Source: Prorocentrum cordatum (taxonomy: Eukaryota > Sar > Dinophyceae > Prorocentrales > Prorocentraceae). From it: a DNA stretch of 64,000 nt. Each line of letters begins with the position of its first letter. Within the stretch, counting starts at the first letter, position 1. This document shows, one piece after another, positions 10,858-20,935 of the stretch. Position numbers and translations under genes: made by a program. A model generated the notes under the pieces. It was not told where the DNA came from. It ran no database searches and worked only from the letters and a program-made list of their open reading frames with translations. Location: NCBI GenBank assembly GCA_963575745.1, contig CAUYUJ010016294.1, forward strand, positions 567,657-631,656, in the 5' to 3' direction.

Positions 10858-13453
10858 TCACCACTCGCACATGGCGACAGAAATGATTCGTGCCCCTGTG
10901 CGCTTCTGCAGCTGCTTGATCCTGGCCCGGCCCCAAATCTTCGGGTAGCGCCCATCGCTGGCCGTGTTCTCGAGCATCCACTCCCGATCGTTGGCGTCGA
11001 GGCGCTCGCAGAGGTCGGCGGCGAAATCTGTCATGATGTTGCTCTCAATCTCCGCCTGGACCGTCCCGTCGCCGTCCGGGTGCTCGAACGTGCGAGCCCC
11101 GCCGTTCTTGAGGCACCAAGCCGAATGGGTCGTGCATGGTGGAGCCAGTTGGTAGACGTTCGCCTCATCGGGCCCCGGCGCGGCTCCAGCGTCGAGAAGG
11201 AGCCGTTCTCGCACCTGGGGGTCGAGGATGTTGTGCTCATCCTGTGGCCCGGCCTGGGCCAAGGGATCCTGGAAGTACTCGACGGACGGGGCTGTCTGGA
11301 GTCCAGCGTCTCGCATCGCCTTTGTCCAGTTCCCAGTACCTGCGAAGATCTCGCGGGCGCGGATGCCCCACGCGAAGGCTGGCCTGCGCAGGAGGGGCGC
11401 GAAGCCGGAGAAGTCCTCCTCCTCGAGCTCCTGGTTCCCGACGGCGCCCTCACGCGTCGGGAGCTGAGCCTGTTGAATACGCTTGCAGTGCATGCAGGGA
11501 GGCGGCCGGCCGGGTATCACGGGCCCCGCGACCTCCTCCGACTCCAGGTACATCTCCCTGCCCACCGTGAGCAGCTCGCGGACGGGCTTCCCAGCGAGCG
11601 TCCAGGTCTGGAGGACCTCCCCAAAGGCCCGGCCCCGCTTGTTGGGTCCCTGGCTGCCGATGGCCGGCGGCCGGAGCACCCTCATGTGGCCTCGGTGGAT
11701 CATGACGTGGACCTCCCTCTCGCTGGTCTGCGTCGGCAGGACGGAGTCGATCTCGAGCTGGTTCCAGTGGTTGATCCTCCAGACCCGGACGGTGGTCGTG
11801 TTGAGGGCACTCAGTGGGAAGACCGCGATACACCTGAAGTCCTTGTCGTGGTGCGGGTGCTGGACGTCGTGGCAGCGCATCCTGAGCTCGGCTTCACGTG
11901 GTGAGACGAAAGGGGGCGCATCCCCCAGCGCGGCGGAGGCGGCGGTGGCACCATCCCACAACTCTCGGCGGAGCTGAGCAGCCAGGGCCTTGACGGCCGG
12001 CGCGTCAGGCCCCTTGTCCTCCCAGAGCAGGGCGGCTGCGATGTGGGGCACCAGGCGCTGTCTGAGCTCCGCGCCACCCTCCTTGAGGCCGAGTCGGGCG
12101 CGCATCTCTTCATCAGGTTGGAGCTCGTCCTGGAAGTCGAGGTAGTCCCATTCCTGGTCTTGCACCGTGAGCTTCCCGCGGCCCACCCCAACGTCTTCGT
12201 CCCAGGCGGCACCTCCGATGCTGAGGTCTTGCGTGCTGCCCCCCCCCGCCTTCGATCCTAACTTGTCGAGGGCTCGTCCTGCTTCCTCGGCGAGGGTCGG
12301 CCCCCCGTCACGGGTTGCCTCCAGCAGTATCTCCTCCAGGCTCAGGGAGCTGCCTTCTGAGCTGGCGCGCGCGAGCCTGGCCAGGACGCGCGAGTGCAGG
12401 TAGTCACTGATGTCGCCCAGGGTCGCGAGGGTCCCGTCTTCTAAGATCTTCTCGATGATGTTCCATCTCTCGAGGGCGGCTGGGTGCGTCGTTTCGCCAG
12501 CACCCCCCACCGCGGGCGCGTGGGCGTGGGCGCCCAGCAGCCAGTCCTCCTCAGGGCCCTGAACTGCCTGTCTGAGCTCCTCCTCGAGGGCGGTGGTCTG
12601 GATCTCGTCGAAGGCGGCAGGGGGGGGCCAGACAGCCGGCGAGCCTCCCGCTCGGCTGCCTCCCGAAGCTGCCCCGGGGCCCTCCCTGGCACTTCCGCCA
12701 GCCCTTTTGCTGTCCGCTTCGGCATTGGCCTGGGCTCGGAGCTGAGCTACTCGCCCGTCGACCGAAGCGGGGTCGACCTTAGCTCCCGACTTCAGGCCGC
12801 CGCGCCTGATGAGCTGCGCTTGCACGGTCCAGTCGAGGCTGCCAAGCCCTTTGATGGCCTCGTGGGAGCGGGCGCAGGTCCCCGCCGCCTTGGGGCAGCC
12901 GGCCCAGGTGCAGGCATCCCAGCAAATGACCTTCCCGTTCTTGTCACGGGGGGCGTGCTTGACCGAGCGCCCGATCTCGCTGGAGGTCAGCGCCTTGCCC
13001 GCTGGGTAGGCCCGGGCGGCGGGCCGCTTCTTGGCAGCAGCCTTCTTGACGGCGGCCCCTGCCTTTCCTGTGCCTGGCCCAGCTCCTGCGGAGGCCTCTT
13101 GATCGGCTGGGGCATGTTCGTCGGCTTTCCCGGCCTTGGGGGTCCTCGAGGGGCCAGCATGGAGATTCTGGTGAAGGAACCTCTGCAGCCGCCGGGCCTG
13201 GCGTGGGACACATACCACCTGGTAGTACCCGCCCGGCGCGTCGAGGTCGCATACGTTCGGGAATGTTAGCCACGCACTTCCGGACGGCCCCGTGGGAGCG
13301 AGGGCGATGGTTTTGATGTCCTCTCGGCGCGGGCTGGTGAGGCCCAGGATGCGACATACCTCCCTCCGCTTCTCCCGAAGTTGTTCGCGCCAGGTGGCGG
13401 CGAGCTCTTCCCAAAGGCTGCACACGTAATCAGCGGGGAAGGCCACGTCGCCC
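10858..13453 (-). CDS. element 1: CCCH-like finger and C5-methyltransferase front half
   Basis: This frame, about 862 residues, begins inside the overlap with the gag-like frame. Near residues 175-195 a C-x3-C-x4-C-x6-C-x3-H cluster resembles a CCCH finger. The C-terminal 170 residues match the cytosine-5 methyltransferase fold: motif I as EIFAGTGNW (about residues 699-707), motif IV with the catalytic Pro-Pro-Cys (769-771; Cys codon 11,134-11,136), and motif VI as ENT instead of ENV (826-828). The frame ends at a TGA at 10,858-10,860 just where motif VIII should begin, and the same frame continues open after it. Cytosine methyltransferases carried by retrotransposons are known from dinoflagellates and charophytes. 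Activity cannot be judged because the recognition domain is not contiguous. Confidence 0.7.
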
Positions 13454-15131
13454 CTCGTAGGCGAGGCGCAGGGTCTCCAGGGCCCGGCGCCTCTCTGGCT
13501 CGTGCATACGCCCGTAGACCAGCCCGAAAACGGCGATGGCGTTCTCGGCCTGCCTTACCCACTGGGAGAAGACGACTGGATGCCGGGGGCGCGGTTCGAG
13601 CTTGCACGTGGTGGGCATGGTGTAAGCGTCGAACACCTCCGCTTTGCAATGGGGAAAGTCAGCCACTGAAATCGACCACTCGGCTAGATCCTCGTGGCCC
13701 CGTCCTCCCCAACAGAAGGCGGCAATGCCGTACGCCATCCTGTTCGTCACCGTCGTTGGCCAGTTCACCGCCTGCATCACGTGCTTCGCGTGCTCGCAGG
13801 CGCGCTTGAGGCCATGGAACAGCTCCCGCCCGGTCAAAGTGCCGCAGACCTCCACGTCGAGGGCGTCGCAGCCCCGTGCCAGGTACACGTCCAGCTCTTC
13901 GGCGCGCCCGATGGCACCGAGAGCGCCCCGCTGCGCCACCTTCTCCTCCTCGCCGGACCTGCGAAGGCTGTCCGCCGCCTGCAGCAGCCGCATATTGTCC
14001 AGATGCTGCTGCTCTTGGCCGTTCTGGAGGACCTGTGCGTAGGTGGCGAAGGCGGCCGATGGTTCGCCCTCCCCAGCCCCCGCGGCATACCTACGATCAG
14101 GTTGCCCAGAGGTTTTGACCAGTCCTCCATGCCCGTAGGCGCTCCGGTTGGTGAACATCTGCCCGAGGTTCGGGACGAGGCCTGGCATCAAGCCCGGGGG
14201 GGAAAGGCGCGCGGCCCCCGGCACGCGCACGCCGGGCGGGGTGGCCGGCGGCGGCAGGGGTGGAGCACTCGCTGCTGCGTCCAGCCCAGGGGGGGGCCAA
14301 GGTTGACTGGGCTCCTGGCTGGTGTCGGGTCTGCGCTCGGCGTCTAGCTTCAGGAGGCTGTTGGCGAGCGGCGGGTTCACACCCTCGTCTTTTTCGGCTC
14401 GAACACGCTCCAGCGTTTTCTCCCACCTGTCGATGTGCACCTGGTACTTGGCCCGCTCGTCGACTCCGCTGCTGCGCATGAGGCACTGGGTGTGCTTGAT
14501 GAGATGCTCCAAGACTACGGCGACGTCTTCGTCGTACCCGGCTGCCACGCTCTGCAGCGCCGAGGCGTCGTCCGACCCCTCCTCATGGGCCGCGAGGTAC
14601 AGCCCCAGCATGGCCTCTCCGGTGCCCTCCTCTTCGCGAGCCTTCCCTGCGGGGCTGCGGGAAGAGCGGCGGGTGGCTGAGGGGGCTTGGTCACCTTCTT
14701 CGCCCAAACCCCACCCGACGCCAAAGGGTGGCTTGGGAGAGCTGCTGCGGTCAAGCCTCGCCCAGTGCTTCCTGAGCTGCGCGTCCATCTCGTCCGAGGC
14801 GGGCTGCGGCACGCCCTGGGCGTCGCCGAGAAATCCCCGCCGGGTGTCGGCATACGAGCAAATCCCCACGGGCCCGAAGCTGAGCCCACTGAGGGCGGCT
14901 GATCCCCTTGGTCTTCCCGCCCACGGGGACCCCGTTCCAAGGGCGCAGCTTCTCCCGCATGGCGTTGCTCACGACGGCGCCGTGCACGCCGATCCCCATC
15001 TCCTCTGCTCCGAGTGGAGGATGATGCAACAGCTCTTCGAGGTAGCCGGCGGGGAGCTTGCCCTGGTCGCTAGCGACGGGAGCATACTCGATCCCCGCGG
15101 TCTTGAGGGTGAAGCAGATGTTATCCTGGCC
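13451..15131 (-). CDS. element 1: gag-like region
   Basis: Two frame segments join near 14,875. The first carries the short conserved-looking stretch GIGVHGAVVSNAMREKL. The second (13,430-14,869) is a 479-residue frame with a helical, charged N-terminal half, a Pro-rich hinge and a C-terminal globular half with conserved-looking Trp and Cys. It lies between the membrane region and the methyltransferase segment, so a structural or nucleic-acid-binding gag role is inferred from position only. The next segment overlaps in another frame. Removing one G from the run at 13,451-13,454 joins the two frames smoothly. Confidence 0.5.
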
Positions 15132-17246
15132 CTCTGCAGTGGTCCTTGCAGCGCGGCTCCTCTACGTCTACCACGGTCATGCTGCCATCTCCAGCGGGCC
15201 CTCCTCCGGGTCTGGACCTCCCCAAGAATGTGACCCACTGCGGGCCGGCGGCCCAATGCACCCGCGCACGTAATACGAGGTGGTCACCTTGCTCGGCCTC
15301 CTCGTCTGGGGCGGGGCTGGCATCCCGCGGGAGAGGCACCCTCGGAGAAGGCGACGCTTCGAACCGGACACCAGCAGGTGGACCTCGTGGTGAGGCTGGT
15401 GCGTCGCGAGGGTGTAGTCCAGGGGCTGCATGCCCGCGAAGGCTCTCGAGTCCTCGGACTCCGTCTGCAGGGGGAGTTGCGGCGGCTGGGGCGCCCTGCT
15501 CGCGCGCCCGTGGACTGCGACCGCGGACTGCCCGGCGCCTCAGGCCCAGGCTCGAGAGGAACCCGCGGCCCTGAGCTGCTGCAGCTGCCTGCACTGCTCT
15601 GCTTGCTTCTCCACCCAAGTGAAGAAGGCAAAGTGGCACGCCCTCTGCGTTGCCGACCGCCCGGCGGTAACAAGTCACTTGCGAGCACTTGTGATACCGA
15701 GAGGCTCGGTAGACCTGCGCATGATGAGCGCAGAGGTGGGCGAAAGAGTTCCGCCCATCACTGGGTGGCGGGAGGCCCGACGCCTGTCCGTCCTCGAAGA
15801 GCAGGGCGGTCGGCTCGGCTTCCGCGGCGTCGCGGCAACCGTCTGGGGCCAGGGGGCGGGCACCACCGCGAAGTACGATGCCCACCCGAACTGCCTCGCA
15901 TGGTTTGTCCTCGGCCTCCACCTCCGACTCCGATTCCTGATCGAGGACTTCTGCGATGCCCCCTGCAACGCCTGGCTCCGCAGCGCCTGTCTGGCGACGG
16001 CGGCGTCGCCGGCAGCAGAAAGAGCAACCGCAGGATAGGATGCAGTAGATGAACACAATGATCTTCCAGGCGCCTCTCCCCAGGTCGGCGAAGGTCCGCC
16101 AGAGCAAGAGGATACCGCGGCAGGAGGTGAACTTGGCATGGGAGCCGATGTCCACGATCGCCTCGGAATCCAGCGCGGCGCACTCTTTGCAATGGACTTC
16201 CCCAGGTTGATCTCGACAGACCATGTTGCGGCACAGGTGGATGGAGCGGCCCTCGAGCGTCTCCAACTCCTGGCGAAGTGCGCGTGAGCTCGCACCTTTC
16301 ACGCTCAGGTAGTCCATCCAGAGGCCCCTCCTGTCGATCCGCTTGGGCTCCGCGAGGTCGATCTTCAGCCGGGCGACGTGGTCGTCGATCTTGAACAGCA
16401 CGTCGTCGGGTCGCCTCCCAGTTCCACGCCCCTTCACCTTCTTGCTGTAATACTCGGTGGTCGTAGCTGGCCCGGTCTCTGGCCCCATCCAGTTGATCTG
16501 GGCAAGGGCAGGCGGAGCCGGCGGCAGGTACCTTTCGGCAGCTGCATCGCCAGGCTCTCGCCGGCGGCACTTGAAGCACCGCGCCAGTAGACCAATCAGC
16601 CAGAGGGCAGCTGCACAGGGGGCCAGTAGAGCGCGACAGATATGAGTAGGAAAGGCAAGCACCGCCAGGAAAGCCAAGAAGATGAACGTCCACGCCACGG
16701 CAGGCCACGCGGCCCCAAAGACCGCCAGGCCCAGCTTCTCGAGGGCGTAGAAGAACCAGCCGCCGTCCTTGGTCAGCCAGCCCGTCTCAGCATGAGTTGA
16801 GAAGGCGCTCCCGAGGCTGTCCAGCTTCTCGTAGGCAACCCCGCCCATGCCACTCAGGCGCCAGGCCCAGGTGCCCTCGCGCAGGGGCCTCCACCCCAGC
16901 GCCCAGACACCCCAGCCGCCCACCCAGGACTCCTCGCCACGCGGGTCATCGGTGGGGTGGCTGCCGTTCTCGACTCTCCCGGCGGCCCGCTGTCGGGCGA
17001 CGCCTGGGGGCTGCCTGCGGCCCCGCCCTCCTCCTCGTGCTCGCCGATCTCCATGCCGTACTCGGAGTCGTCGTAGTACGGCACGGTGTACCCGAACGGG
17101 ACCTCGTGGGCCACTGCCGGGCGGCCCCATCCGGCACGGGCAACAGCGGTGCTGAGCGGCCCGCGCCAGTCGTAGGCGGTCGCGCCGGCGGCCAGCGCGA
17201 TCAGCCCGCGCGCAGAGCCTGCCAGCGCCGGGCGCCGGGCGGCCAT
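15131..17246 (-). CDS. element 1: N-terminal Cys-rich membrane region
   Basis: The ATG at 17,246 starts a plausible N-terminus (MAARRPALAG). The frame then shifts at a G/C run (16,954-16,957) into the frame that runs to 15,121. That frame has hydrophobic segments at about 16,734-16,651 and 16,635-16,573 and a third at about 16,065-16,012 followed by a run of arginines, so two or three membrane helices are likely. A Cys cluster (C-x4-C-x8-C-x2-C, around 16,230-16,180) and a later Cys/His cluster (around 15,740-15,650) look like metal sites. The middle is acidic and the end is Pro/Arg-rich. I do not recognise the family. It occupies the gag position, but membrane helices there are unusual. At a G/C run (15,130-15,132) the reading passes on to the next segment. 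Confidence 0.55.
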
Positions 17247-19535
17247 GGCACGCACGCTTCCGGGCGCCCGAGGGCGCCCAGGCCTCCTGAGGTCGGCTCC
17301 AGGGCTTTGAGCCCGGAAGGCTTGAGCGGGAGAGAGGGAGAGAGAAGAGCAGGCAGAGGCAGGAGCAGGGAGAGGAGAAAACCCAAGCCGACTGGGGAGG
17401 GCGGGGTCCAACCGTTTAGGACAAACAACTAAGGAGGAGGAGGAGGAGGAGGAGGAGGGGGGGGAGGAGGAGAAAGGGGAGGAGGAAAAGAAAGAGGAGG
17501 AGAAGGAGGTCTCCAGAAGGCCCCACAGGCCCCCAGACACCTCAAGAGGCCTCCAGAGCCCTACGAGGGGCAAAAAATCCAAAAGTTCAATCATCCAACC
17601 TCGATCGAGCGAAACGAACCGCGTGCGGGAGGGGATCGTCCACGCCGTTGAGCTCTGGCTTGGCTTTCAGGCCCACGACGCGGACCTGCCCCTTGGGTTC
17701 CAGCGCGCTGGGCGCGGAGCCGCCTGAGGGCGGGGGGGAGAGAAGGGAGAAGGATAGTTGCGGGAGGAGGAGGAGGAGGAAGGGACAAACCCAATAACCG
17801 AGGGAGAAGGATCAAGGGTTCCGAGAGCCTCTACAGACCACCGGATATCCCCAGAGACCACTGGAAACTACAAGGGGGAAAGCAGGAGCAGGATAGGGGA
17901 GGACGAGGAGGACGAGGAGGACGAGGAGAAAGACCAACGTCAACCCAAACAACCGTCCAGCGGGATCTCCGTTCAGACAGTTGGAGCAAAACCACGATCT
18001 ATACAAATAGCACATGGGCGTCCAAGTCTGAACCCTTGCTTGTCCATTATCGTTTTTTCTCCTCCCTTTGAACCCTTCGAAACTATCCCTCTCCTTCCCC
18101 TCCCCTCCCCTTTTGTCCTCATCATTCGTGTCCGCTTGCCTCCTTCCCTCTTCCCCACCCTGCTCATCCCTCCTGCCATCGCCCTTCCCTCTCCTCCCGT
18201 GGGGTCGTTCGACGATCTTTCAAAGATTGTGAAGCCTTTTTCTGACAGGGCAAGATGACAATTGAGACACATGTCAACGACACATGCCAAAGGCAACGCG
18301 AACACCTGACGGCAAGATGCGCGGCTTTCTTCCTCACTCAATCGCATGGCCACGTTATGCCTCCCCCCCGTTTCGGCGCGGGCGGCCGACGAGTGCGACG
18401 GGCGAAGAACCATTAAAGCTAACTGGGCAACCTAAAGTGAAGACAAGCGCCTTAAAGCCAGGAGTCCACCCTAGCCATCAAGGTGCGAAACCAAAGTAAG
18501 TGATCATCCAAATGGTGCAAATACAAGGCTACTGCGGTTTGGGCAAAAGCCCGCACGGGCTTCCAAGCATGCGATATACAAGTTCTAGGTATCGCGAAAT
18601 ACCAAATCCCTTATAATAGCTATCACATTCTGAATTGTGCGCAGACAAGCACCTGGATCTCAACTGATCCTGGGCTCAGGTCACCGCGAAAACGGCACGC
18701 GATAAGAATGTGAAGATGGACTAAGCTAACACTTCGTAGCGGGCGCCAGCGCCTGCCTCTCACTGAGAACGCGTCGATTGGTGCCTCGCATGTGCCGGGA
18801 CGTATCGCCCCTGCTAACATGTTTGGTTTTCACTTTTGCCACATTCTCATGGGTTCCTACTGTGATCACATGGATGTGTTCTTGTCGCACCTGCAAATGT
18901 AAACTGCGCTGACAAACCAATACATGTTTGGCGTCCCTGGTGCTGGCCTGCCCGTAATAGCAATGGCTGGACTGGTACCGCTCTTTAACGCGACACTGCG
19001 ATCAATATCGAATGTGTGAGAACTGCTTGTAGTCATAACGTCACTGATTCATCTTCCACCGCCCCGCAACATCCCGACGCCGCAACGGTGACGCCACGAC
19101 ACACTGATACCAACTCCAAGACTCTATCAAACTTGATCCCCACACACTTGTTGATTTACCCATTTCCTTACACCTGGCAGAGGCGGCATCACTCCACGCG
19201 GTTCACTCCGAAGGGCACTCTTGGTGGATATACGGATACCCACACCAGCCGCGGCTCTTTAAGTAATTGCCCAATCTGGCCATGCCCCACCTCCCGTGCC
19301 CCTCGGGTTGAAGCTGACATAAAACGCACAAGATCCTCGCCTGAAAACTATTCCTGAATGATCCTGCGGGAAATATTTGACTTGGGCCCTCTAACTCTGG
19401 CATTTCTTAACTTCGCGGCTGGGAAGCGCACCCTCGTCTCTCCCCCCGCGCGTTTGCTTGTGTTCCACGGCATCTCGCATCTCACTCCGTACTGACCCAG
19501 GTCCGATTCTGTCAAGCATATCCGCCGACCCCTTG
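17247..19535. other. gene-poor spacer with two GGA patches
   Basis: Purine-rich (GGA)n patches lie at about 17,430-17,510 and 17,757-17,785, followed by pyrimidine-rich sequence (about 18,050-18,200) and a lower-GC unique stretch (18,490-19,400). No frame here has recognisable domains and no RNA gene was seen. Promoter elements for element 1 would be expected at about 17.3-17.6 kb, but none can be assigned. Confidence 0.5.
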
Positions 19536-19539
19536 TGGG

Positions 19540-20120
19540 TCTCTAGGCGCGCGAGATCCCCCCCCCATAGGGCCCTCCCTGGGGCCCCAAACCGGCAATT
19601 TGACCCCCCACCCCCTCGCCCCGGACGACCCACCGCCAAAAGCGCCACGGGGGAACAGAGGGGCCCAAAACGAGCAAGGAGGGCACCGAAACGCGTCCCT
19701 GACCATCAAAGAGGGAGACGGTATACGAAGCCCCCAAAACGACCCAAGAGGCCCCCAAGAGGCGTCCCAAGCGAGCCCCAAGAAGCAGAAATTACACCAT
19801 TCCCTTCGTGTAACGCTCGTTTTTAACCATATTGGCCTCTCGCGGTTTCGCAACGTCTGACACGGGCCACGAAACCTTCCATATCCTCTCAGGACGCCCT
19901 CGGCGACTGCCGAGAGAAGTCCAAGAGAGCCCAAAGACGGCCCAAGAAGCGCCCAAAACGGCCCAAGAGGGCCTCCAGATGGCTCCAAGAGGGAGCCGGG
20001 AGGGCAACTGTTTGGCCCCTTGGCTCCGAGATTCCCTCATCCTCCTGCAAGAACCTCCCAAGAGGGTCCCAGGGGGCCCCAAGCGAGGCCCAAAAGGCCC
20101 CCAACAGGCCCCCTGACAAC
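19540..20120 (+). repeat. dispersed repeat, copy 1
   Basis: This segment starts TCTCTAGGCGCG and continues through GAGATCCCCCC, a C-rich stretch, CGGACGACCCACC and many CCAAGAGGC-type motifs. A second copy with the same order of landmarks starts at 25,072. The central landmark (ATTCCCTT followed by an AAACG/TAACG-type stretch) also matches between copies. The flanks differ, so this is an interspersed family rather than a segmental duplication of the whole region. Confidence 0.7.
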
Positions 20121-20179
20121 CAAGAGGCCCATGCACTACCTCCAAGACGCCCCCGTGACATCTCAAGACCAGAACGTGA

Positions 20180-20832
20180 CTACTCCTCCTCGTCCTCCTC
20201 CTCCTCCTCCTCGTCCTCCTCCTCCTCCTCCTCCTCCTCCTCCTCCTCCTCCTCCTCCTCCTCCTCCTCCTCCTCCTCCGCTCTCCTCCTCCTCCTCCTC
20301 CTCCTCCTCCTCTCCTCCTCCTCTCCTCCTCCTCCTCCTCCTCCTCCTCTCCTCCTCTCCTCCTCCTCCTCCTCCTCCTCCTTCCTCCTCCTCATCCTCC
20401 GCCTTCCGCCTCCGCCTCCTCCGCCTCCGCCTCCCTCCGCCTCGCCTCCGCCTCCGCCTCCGCCTCCGCCTCCGCCTCCGCCTCGCCTCCGCCTCCGCCC
20501 GCCTCCGCCTCCGCCTCCGCCTCCTCCTCCTCTCTCCTCCTCCTCTCTCCTCCTCCTCCTCCTCCCTCCCTCCTCTCCCTCCTCCTCCTCCTCCTCCTCC
20601 TCCTCCTCCTCCTCCTCTCCTCCGCCTCCTCCTCCTCCTCCTCCTTCTCCTCTTCCTCCTCCTCTCCTCCTCCTCCTTCCTCCTCCCTCCTCCTCCTCCT
20701 CCTCTCCTCCTCCTCCTCCTCCTCCTCCTCCTCCTCCTCCTCTCCTCCTCCTCCTCCTCTCGTTTGACCCCCATCCCGCTTCTCCCCCATCTCCCCCCTG
20801 CTTTTCCTCCTCCTCCTCCTCCTCCTCCGATG
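20180..20832 (+). repeat. (TCC)n/(CTC)n with (CCGCCT)n core
   Basis: About 650 bases of nearly pure pyrimidine triplets, with a central CCGCCTCCGCCTC block (20,398-20,525). Every frame yields homopolymer-like peptides, so the long ORFs across it are artefacts. It lies directly behind the dispersed repeat copy at 19.5-20.1 kb. Confidence 0.9.
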
Positions 20833-20935
20833 TCACCTTCTTTGCGTTCCTATGTTCATCGGTTTCGCCCCCCCTCTCGCTCGCACCCCCGCGGTTCCCA
20901 CTTCTACGGGCCATGGCACGGGCGCCCTACTGGCC

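Larger units (their letters stand above)
3385..17246 (-). mobile_element. YR retroelement 1, DIRS-like, with cytosine methyltransferase
   Basis: This is one long minus-strand coding unit that reads almost continuously from an ATG at 17,246 to the recombinase stop at 3,384. The order is: membrane/Cys-rich region, gag-like region, CCCH-like finger, C5-methyltransferase front half, linkers, reverse transcriptase, RNase H, C5-methyltransferase back half, tyrosine recombinase. RT + RNase H + tyrosine recombinase is the defining set of DIRS-type (YR) retrotransposons. The frame is broken by about eight single-base shifts, nearly all at G or C runs, and by one in-frame TGA. I could not identify terminal repeats, so the element ends are only bounded by coding content. 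Confidence 0.8.
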
